Positions 57,115 through 64,000 of a DNA stretch of 64,000 bases are shown here, piece by piece; the stretch's first letter is position 1; each line of letters begins with the position of its first letter. The DNA is taken from assembly GCA_949361645.1 (NCBI GenBank), contig OX442415.1, positions 27,369,092 to 27,433,091 on the forward strand. The letters run 5' to 3'. Below the pieces are notes generated by a model. The model was not told where the DNA came from. It did not search any database and saw only the letters and a list, made by a program, of their open reading frames with translations. A program made the translations under genes and the position numbers. This DNA comes from Spongilla lacustris. Its lineage: Eukaryota > Porifera > Demospongiae > Spongillida > Spongillidae.

Positions 57115-58200
57115 CCAATGCTGGCTGGCAAACAGACGATTTCAAGCCTCTTGGTTTGTGAATTACCACTGGTTAGCAGCATTTTGCAAATCTGAAAATG
57201 GTTGGCACTGTGAATGTTGCATAGCATTAGAAATTAATTTGGATCTCCACTAACTAAATTCAAGAAAGCTCTGGAGATTGTAGCATCTCATGAAAAACAG
57301 AGTATCATGCGGATTCCCATAGCTTTCCTTGTGAGTGCATCCAAAGGTCAAAGTGTAGTAGCACAGTTCAATACATTGCATGCAGCACACATTAAAAAAA
57401 AAACAGGGTAGTTTTGAAATCAATAATACATGTATCTGCAGTTAGAATTTGTGATCATCTAGGAATTGCATTGAGAGGTCACAGAGATGATGCAAAGTAC
57501 CTTGAAGACACTAACCTTAATCCTGGTAATTACCAAACCCTGCTAAAATTTAGGTGTGATGCTGGGGACATTATTTAGCCAAGAATTTAAGCAAATGTGC
57601 TAAAAATGCAAACTTACCGTTCAACAACGACTCAAAATGATATCATTGATTATATGGGCAATACTATTACAGAGAAAGTTATAGCCAAAGTAGATGAAGC
57701 GAAAATAAATTTCTGTTATTTCAGATGAAGTCCAGGATGTGGCTTCAATCAAGTAGATCACTATTGTGCGGAGGTATGTGCACCATGAAGGAGAGTCATG
57801 TGAAGTTTTGATGGATTTAAGGAGCAGCATAGAGAAATGACATGGGAGGCTGTAGCATCAATAAACTGGATGAGATTGTTATAATTTATGAGGGCCCTTG
57901 CCCTCATAAACTATCACAGTTCAAAGGTACGATGGATGTGGGTCCATGGCTGGTATTAGGACAGGTGCAAGTAGTATAGTATTGCAGTAGTATCCTTTGG
58001 CAACATATATCCTGTCTATTGCCAGTTCATGTTCAGTAGTGCTTGTCCATATAATGATGGGAACTGCTGGTGAAGTGTTTAAGTCTTGAACATGGTAAGA
58101 GGCAAGATAAAACATAGCAAGTTTTCGTGGAAACTGTCCCATATAACTGTGTAGTAGCCTAACTTTACTACATGTCCATAGAAACATTGATATAGATTTA
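57115..58200 (+). pseudogene. hAT transposase relic (TTF zinc finger / DUF4371 type)
   Basis: Several frames give, in order, a TTF-type finger-like SWFVNYHWLAAFCKSENGWH, then LGIALRGHRDDAKYLEDTNL with NPGNYQTLLKFRCDAGD, KNATYRSTTTQNDIIDYMGN, DEVQDVASIKQ, and later QRYDGCGSMAGIRTGASS. This is the order of the N-terminal half of ZMYM/ZNF862-like hAT transposases as I recall it. Multiple stops and shifts are present; the C-terminal dimerisation domain was not found. It is non-functional. Confidence 0.7.
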
Positions 58201-58410
58201 GAAGATGCTACGCAAGACTGCACACATGAATGCTGCAATTCTTATAAGGTCATACTTCATTGATTGGTAGTGCCACATTCTGCTGTATAATTTGTGATGT
58301 AATTTTAGTGCTGCATAATTTACTAAAGTGTATTAAAGGTTTGAAAATGGTATGGAAACCAGGAATTCAATTCTCAATTTTTTTTTCTAGGGGCATAGCC
58401 CCCGGACCCC

Positions 58411-58432
58411 CCCCCCCCCCCCCCCCCCCCCC
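58411..58432. repeat. Poly-C tract
   Basis: Run of about 22 C after GGGGCATAGCCCCCGGA, a GC-rich inverted word like those in the hAT-family elements of this window. The DNA between 58201 and 59000 has no gene I can support. Confidence 0.8.
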
Positions 58433-59000
58433 TTTTTATTACTCCTGTATCCACCCTTCAGTGGGGTGTGGTGCCAATAAGCCACACTGGAGTCGTATTT
58501 TTATATGTCCGTGTAAATTGTTTTCAAAATTCTCAATTAGAACTTGGCGATATGTCGTTAAGTGGTGAGCCGGGGAGCTATACATGTACATGTATATTAC
58601 CATGTAGCAAGTACATGCGTTAGCTCAACTACATTGTACACATGCATATTAGCACCGGTGTGGCTAGCAAGCTCACCAAAGTACAAATGATCAGTGATAT
58701 TTTCTCATTTGCACATGCATTATTACTGTCATGTGTGCTCTCAAATGATGATTATAATGCAACACTTTTCAACTTTCTAATAAATCAGCAGCAATAAAAC
58801 ATTTTAACAAATGATTCAGTACATTTATTAAAAAAACTATTTAAAAGAATTCTAATAGATCACAATACTTTCACAATGCTTCAAATAGAATACATAGATT
58901 AGCAAAACAAAACAAGAAGTACAATAACAAAACACTACAGTTTTTTAATAACATATATCTCATGTTATTTAGTACAATATTGATAATACATAGATTATGT

Positions 59001-60026
59001 TCAGTCTTCAGTAGTTAGGGAGAAGTATGTTTCACTACGTGTATTTAGAATTCTAGTCGTCTCACCGAATGTTACGTTCTCTCCATTATTGTTATTGGAG
59101 TGGTAGTTTAAATTTTTGCGGCGTTTCTTATTGCACTGGACAATCAATATGTGAATTATTAGAGTACTGGAACATCCAATGCTCCATAAAGATATTGCAG
59201 CCTCAGCTCCGATAAAAGAAGCGGAGAAGTATTCTACAAAAAACGTAATTGCAATCCTAAGTGTGTTGGAGTTAGGAATTGTTTCATATAAATTTCTATT
59301 CAATAACATAAGCATACTCAGCATAGGAAACATGACAACTAAATAGAATATGATGTACACTAATAACGGGAGCATCTCGTACAGGACCTTCTTGTGTTGC
59401 TTTCGGTATTCCGAAACAACTCCATTCTTAGTTTTGAAGGCTCTGCAGCATAGTGTTACTGCCATAATCATGACCAATACGGAAGACACCACAATAAGAA
59501 ATAGGCCAAGATAGAATATACTTGTTTCAAACTTAAAAAGACCGTCATTAGAATCATTATAATAAGAGAGATAAAAGTTATTGCGTCCAAATTCAGACTC
59601 ATATAATGACATAGCCAATATAAAAATCACAACAGCAACTACCACGGAGCTCACAACGTAGAGTGACTCCAACATTTTCCAGTTTTTGTAAAATACAGAA
59701 AGTACAAACAGATGGAAAACGATCCACACGGTAAGCACAACTTTTAATAATATTGAAGATAGAGCAAATGAATATTCCAATTTAGGAGGTAAGGTTTGGT
59801 ACAATATTAATACCATGAAAACAAAGCAGATTTTTGCGCTGATCACCTGATAAAGAGCTAGGCGGTATACCAAAAATCTATGCAACTTGAATGCTATAAC
59901 GAGCAAAATGGCGGCCAAGAATAGTATTGTTGAAACACAAATGACTGGTAACGTAATTTCTAGTTTTAAGCCGAGAAAGGGGTAAGGTTCATTACTGCTG
60001 TTGGAATTATTCATCACATTCATCAC
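59001..60026 (-). CDS. Single-exon seven-transmembrane receptor-like protein (341 aa)
   Basis: A complete intronless frame from an ATG at 60026 to a stop at 59001. The N-terminus is short, with glycosylation-type NNSNSSN. Seven hydrophobic segments follow at roughly 24-46, 54-78, 88-113, 122-146, 166-192, 222-248 and 265-302. A basic, Asn-rich cytosolic tail (KKRRKNLNYHSNNNN) ends in RSETYFSLTTED. The layout fits a G-protein-coupled receptor with extracellular N-terminus. I see no DRY after helix 3 and no NPxxY in helix 7, so it is not classical rhodopsin-like; it could be a lineage-specific orphan or another 7TM family. Long 3' DNA is AT-rich. The ATG chosen is the first one, preceded by stops; a second Met follows three residues later. 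Confidence 0.8.
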   Translation of the reverse strand: MMNVMNNSNSSNEPYPFLGLKLEITLPVICVSTILFLAAILLVIAFKLHRFLVYRLALYQVISAKICFVFMVLILYQTLPPKLEYSFALSSILLKVVLTVWIVFHLFVLSVFYKNWKMLESLYVVSSVVVAVVIFILAMSLYESEFGRNNFYLSYYNDSNDGLFKFETSIFYLGLFLIVVSSVLVMIMAVTLCCRAFKTKNGVVSEYRKQHKKVLYEMLPLLVYIIFYLVVMFPMLSMLMLLNRNLYETIPNSNTLRIAITFFVEYFSASFIGAEAAISLWSIGCSSTLIIHILIVQCNKKRRKNLNYHSNNNNGENVTFGETTRILNTRSETYFSLTTED

Positions 60027-61019
60027 TTTTGCAGGTATACGTCAGCAAGGAGTAGTTAAAAGTCAAATCACAGTAGCTGTACAGTATAGAAAATAGACAT
60101 GATGGTAAATAGGTACATGTACATGATCACTAGTCTGTACATGTATAAGACGAGTTGTTAATATTGATAATCAATAACCGGACGGGAACGGCCGGTGAAA
60201 GGAGGAAAAAAGTCGCTCATGCATGCACGCAATACATATTTATAGCAGTGTGTCATATCCATAAATATATTGTAGTTAATAACTTTACAATATATACAAG
60301 CTGCGCGTGACGTCCTTCAGCAAAATAAGCATCATTGTTCTACGTACACTATATTTCTCGTGGCACAGTTTTGTCTCTCACAGTGCGGCAAGTTATAAGC
60401 TTGTGAAAACGGGTAACCCTCGTCGTACCTCTCCGCTTGGAGGTGAGTTTTCCACGCTCCCAACCCGTAGAAAGTTTTTAACAGTAGGTACTAACTGAGC
60501 TAAGTATGTGCTTGTAGCCGACCTTGTTCATCGTGAATTGAATGTCCGCAGAGAAGGCATGCACATACGAAATGAATAAAATTCCTTATCTTTCTGAAGC
60601 TTAATAACTTGCAAAGCTTCTTAGTGGGGCTTCGCCCCAGACTCCAATGGTACGGTGGCCCGGTGCGCAGGGCAATCGTTCGGAATTGCGTAGCTTGTAT
60701 TGCACAATTGTACGAAATTGCGTAGAGTCCCGATGCACAGCGCACTAACTATGGGATATAAACGTATACGTTTCAATTACGTCATCGTTTCAATTACGTC
60801 ATCCGTCTGGTGACAACATAATGGTCGTTTCCTTCGTGCATCGTGACAACCCGAAAGTAAGGTCGAAAGTAAGCTATAGAAGTACTTACAGTGAAAGCAG
60901 AAACATGTGCATTAAATACGTTCCAGGGCTCATTGTGAGATACTGGAGGTGACAGGCCATTGCGTTTACTTCCGGTGGAAATTTGTATTGTGTTATGCTC
61001 GCAGACTTACATGGCGGCT
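60027..61019. other. No gene recognised
   Basis: Upstream region of the 7TM gene. A GGGGCTTCGCCCC-containing repeat fragment lies near 60625 and related GAATTGCGTAG words follow. No exon supported. Confidence 0.4.
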
Positions 61020-61186
61020 TAAAAGTATAAATAGCGTCTCTCAGTTGGGTTACGAAGGTGTTTGCTGAAACCCCTCTCCAGTTCAGTTGTTGTGTGTATA
61101 ATTGCGGGAAAATGTGTTATAGCTGGTTTTGGTGAAATCCGTATCGTGTAGAGCCTCGAATGTATTCCACCCAATTCGTGAGAGGT
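61020..61186 (+). promoter_or_regulatory. Possible promoter and untranslated first exon
   Basis: GTATAAATAG at about 61025 resembles a TATA box, and about 155 bp downstream GAGAG|GTAAGG is a strong donor. Together they could form a promoter plus a 5'-UTR exon of a plus-strand gene; the next exon could lie in the gap at 61556-61755 or beyond. This is weak, sequence-only evidence. Confidence 0.25.
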
Positions 61187-61555
61187 AAGGCTTGTCTAGA
61201 AACGTTTTTGAAGTTCTAGTGAACGAATCTTCGGGAGCTTTTAATAAAAACTGAGTAATGAAGCTATGTGGATCCTTTCTGGGCGTGCAAAAACTGTTCT
61301 GTACGTTTTTTTAGCTTGATTGTTTGTAAATATGTTCTTCGTAGCAATCTGGACAAAACTGGATAGGTTTTGCCCTTTTCCCTAGCTTTGAAAACATGTA
61401 GTGGTACGAAACAGCGTTTTAGACATATACTGTCAGTCCTGGGCGTATAGCTACTTTTGTAAATAGTGTTATCGGGGTTTGAAGGTTTCATCCTCTTGTG
61501 CACTCATTTTGCGATAGAACTGGGCTATGGACTAAGCCAGGGAGTGTTGGTATGA

Positions 61556-61755
61556 NNNNNNNNNNNNNNNNNNNNNNNNNNNNNNNNNNNNNNNNNNNNN
61601 NNNNNNNNNNNNNNNNNNNNNNNNNNNNNNNNNNNNNNNNNNNNNNNNNNNNNNNNNNNNNNNNNNNNNNNNNNNNNNNNNNNNNNNNNNNNNNNNNNNN
61701 NNNNNNNNNNNNNNNNNNNNNNNNNNNNNNNNNNNNNNNNNNNNNNNNNNNNNNN
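61556..61755. other. Assembly gap (200 N)
   Basis: Second run of exactly 200 N; gap of unknown size. The open frame that spans it is meaningless. Confidence 0.98.
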
Positions 61756-62104
61756 TTTTTTTCCGCTATGACTCACTTGGCCAGCATTTATGACGTGCCA
61801 AGAGCTAGGTGGTTTTCAAACTGCAGTGCAGGCTATATACATGTAGGTCCGCTGAAGATTTATGCAGCTGATGTACAGGGGACGAAATTGAATACTGTTC
61901 ATTGCGTGAAGTAGGTTAGCTGAGTATGATGTAAATTTAAAGTGGCTCAAGTATCGAAGTAATAACTATTAATAAGCGCACGTACAAATCTGACGAAACT
62001 GACAGATGAAACACACCCATTTAAAATCCACATAAGCCTGGGAACAAGAACTTAACCAATCTCCCTACTAATAGTATACTATCGATATCCGAAAAACATG
62101 CATG

Positions 62105-62200
62105 CCAAAAAATTGGCGCGCGCTTTGCGCGCGCCCCTCCCCTCATCTATTATTCATGTCGGACCCCCCCCTCGCCGAATTCCTTGATCCGCCACTGTAA
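62105..62200. mobile_element. Right end of a hAT-like element
   Basis: GCGCGCGCTTTGCGCGCGCCCC followed by CCCCCCTCGCC and ending TTGATCCGCCACTG, whose complement CAGTGGCGGATCAA is a hAT-type end. The left end was not found; it may be in the gap. No other feature is supported from 61756 to 62682. Confidence 0.4.
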
Positions 62201-62682
62201 ATGTACCAGACCGCACGGCTACTAACTATATATACGCATGCACGCAAATCCAACGCTCATCAACAGCTTGCAGCATGCTCTATACCACCCCCGGTGACAC
62301 ATGCATGCATTTATGAATCATATGTGTGGCTATAAGAAGACGCAGTTCTTGATGAAACCCTTGAGATCCTGTTATAACAAGTGACATACTTCTCGGGCTA
62401 AGTTTTAAGAAACAGTTTTCATCAGCTGCAATTCTATAGTCGTTGCTGTAGGATGATGCTACACATTGATCATTATAGGCTGCTGCACATGTGGATGATT
62501 TCCATGGACAAATGTCAACATGATCTTAGTGAAGCACAGATGCCGTGAGTCTCTTTTTGCCAAATGTTGCAAGGTGGAATATATAGTTTATCATGTTTAT
62601 ATGTTGTTCTTCTACTACCTGCACTGCAAAAACAAAAGCGCGATGTCACTCGACAACGTGCGAGTGATGAGTGAAATTTCTA

Positions 62683-62861
62683 TATCATCCGTTACGGAGA
62701 TACAGTTGAACAAACTACGGGCACGTTTTCCCGCTTGATTCGCGCCAATGATTTTGGCAAATCACGTCCCGCTCAGTGAATGGGTTATTATAACATTGGC
62801 GCGAATCAAGCGGGAAGATGTGCCTGTAGTTTGCTCAACTGCATCTCCGTAACGGATGATT
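62683..62861. mobile_element. Palindromic MITE-like element
   Basis: Arms of about 70 bp pair ATCATCCGTTACGGAGAT...CCCGCTTGATTCGCGCCAATG with its near complement, leaving a loop of about 40 bp. An ATCCGTTACGGAGGCTG word at 54808 may be another relative. No coding capacity; DNA from 62862 to 63535 shows no gene. Confidence 0.75.
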
Positions 62862-63535
62862 CAGAAACTAACGAACGCAACAAATCAATAGCTACAGGAC
62901 TCCTCTATGCAACTCCGAATTTGACGCGTTTTCAACACTCGTACGTGGAGAAATGTGGATTTCTAATCCGCGGGGTTAACGATTGTTGTATCCACGGCAC
63001 GGTAAAGGTGTAGGTCACAAAAATCGATTTTCACACAGAGAAATGGTGTGGGAACAAGTGTACGAAATTTGAAAGGAAAAGGTAGTACCGTCGCGAAGAT
63101 GTGCATTTTAGTACAACGTGCAATTTTTATAGTGATAAAATTATAACCCCACAAGCCCGATTTTGCTAGCTGGACACTGTCCCATATTACCTCTGCCTGC
63201 ACATTCTGCAACAACAGCTATATCCACAACATTGTTAGCTACACTCAAACTGCATTCGTGTACTGAGGAGCATATATATTTTGTAGCTGTCTAGTTCGTA
63301 CCTCAAACGTGTATTATAGTCTGGGATATCACACCTTCATTCTGTGCACTTGGCGTCATTTTCAGCATGTTTACAAAGACTACACATAAATGGTTAGAGC
63401 AACAGCAGATGACAGCCATAGCTACGTGACATTACAAGTGAAAAAAAAAAATGAAAATCTGCTAACCAGAAATACAGATTAGTTAACTGAATTATAATCG
63501 TTTTTAATGTAAACTTTAAGTTAGCTACATCTTAC

Positions 63536-64000
63536 CATATGTGGCAGTTAGGAACTGAAAGCCACAGAAAATTCCGGTGTCCTCTTCGCCTTCCTTTGGG
63601 ACAAACACCCACGGAATAGACTTCTGCTGAATGTCACGATACCCAAGTTTCTCGACGATGGATTTCAATACTTGTGGGGACGGGACATAGTACATAAACT
63701 TCTCTTTCCCAACGTAATAGGGGTCAGTGCAGTCTTCTGAAAGTTCACATTCAAGTATCGCTAACTTTCCACCCGGTTTTAGCAGTTTTGATATTCTGGC
63801 AATACCTACTTCAAACTCGTGTGGTGTAAAACAGACGCAACACAGACACTGCGAAATAAAAACGACATCATACGGGCCCTCGTACTGCGGTTCAATGGCT
63901 TGATCGTTTAATAAGTTACAAGCGGCAACTTTTCCAGTACGTCTTAAGGCGTCCTGTCGCTTAGCAACTTCTTCCTTCTCCTTCCCCTCCAACTGCGCGA
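63536..64000 (-). CDS. NNMT/PNMT/TEMT-family methyltransferase (partial)
   Basis: An open exon enters from the right edge of the window and ends at a strong donor (ATATG|GTAAGATG) at 63536; reading through would add only three codons and a stop. No ATG near the edge is the true start, so the N-terminal SAM-binding part lies outside. Visible residues include PYDVVFISQCLCCVC, then ISKLLKPGGKLAILE, then YYVGKEKF and VLKSIVEKLGYRDI. The order (acidic/Cys strand, LLKPGG, Y.VG...F, E..G) matches the C-terminal half of nicotinamide / phenylethanolamine N-methyltransferases. The expected reaction is SAM-dependent N-methylation of a small amine; the substrate cannot be told. A short terminal exon further left is possible. 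Confidence 0.75.

Noticed and set aside
61498..61914. Open frame across the second N gap
   Set aside because: Same reason: about 67 of its codons are N.

Overview
This window is animal genomic DNA. Genes are split by GT-AG introns (several of only about 55-75 bp, others over 1 kb). The products are typically metazoan: a membrane-anchored trefoil/GH31 alpha-glucosidase, an Ig/FN3 receptor and a seven-helix receptor. The space between genes is packed with transposons, foldback elements and long G/C homopolymers. The mix of very short introns, orphan receptor-like genes, Plavaka- and hAT-type DNA transposons and abundant palindromic TACATGTACATG words suggests a sponge (probably a demosponge). 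That is an inference; a cnidarian or other early-branching animal is not excluded. Two runs of exactly 200 N (17599-17798 and 61556-61755) are scaffold gaps.

Layout. 1-14.5 kb: a 20-exon GH31 gene on the minus strand (14478 to 4797) whose exon lengths sum to an intact 920-residue reading frame. Downstream of it lie two decayed partial duplicates of its 3' half (3325-4025 and 1149-3118). hAT-type non-autonomous elements sit in two of its introns. 12-16.5 kb: LINE debris and a deletion-derived LTR element with a gag remnant. 16.8-19.8 kb: a plus-strand gene, probably helical-repeat, of unrecognised family. 22.3-24.9 kb: a four-exon minus-strand gene of the MSSEES type (242 aa). 26.4-35.2 kb: two minisatellite arrays (about 5.1 and 2.4 kb) of a 90-bp unit with 78- and 95-bp variants, higher-order 701-bp and 2,022-bp periods, separated by about 1.3 kb that holds an inverted-repeat element. 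36.6-42 kb: LINE debris followed by an apparently intact Plavaka-like (CACTA-superfamily) transposase gene of 999 codons. 42-48.6 kb: a cluster of foldback/hAT elements, some nested, two of them with perfect 8-bp target duplications and one with a perfect 227-bp palindrome. 48.7-49.3 kb: a single-exon three-repeat beta-trefoil-like gene with a frameshift in the third repeat. 51.8-55.2 kb: a seven-exon minus-strand Ig/FN3 single-pass receptor (683 aa). 57.1-58.2 kb: a hAT transposase pseudogene. 59.0-60.0 kb: a single-exon seven-transmembrane protein (minus). 63.5-64 kb: a partial NNMT/PNMT/TEMT-family methyltransferase (minus), running off the window.

How things fit together. There is no operon-like organisation; the host genes look unrelated in function. 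The glucosidase has a cytosolic acidic dileucine motif and a trefoil domain, which suggests a membrane-anchored, possibly lysosomal glycan-degrading enzyme. The most distinctive features are the higher-order minisatellite, the repeated birth and decay of the GH31 3' half, and the layered foldback transposons. Exon coordinates were worked out by eye from splice consensus, protein similarity and phase; no alignment or database search was run.
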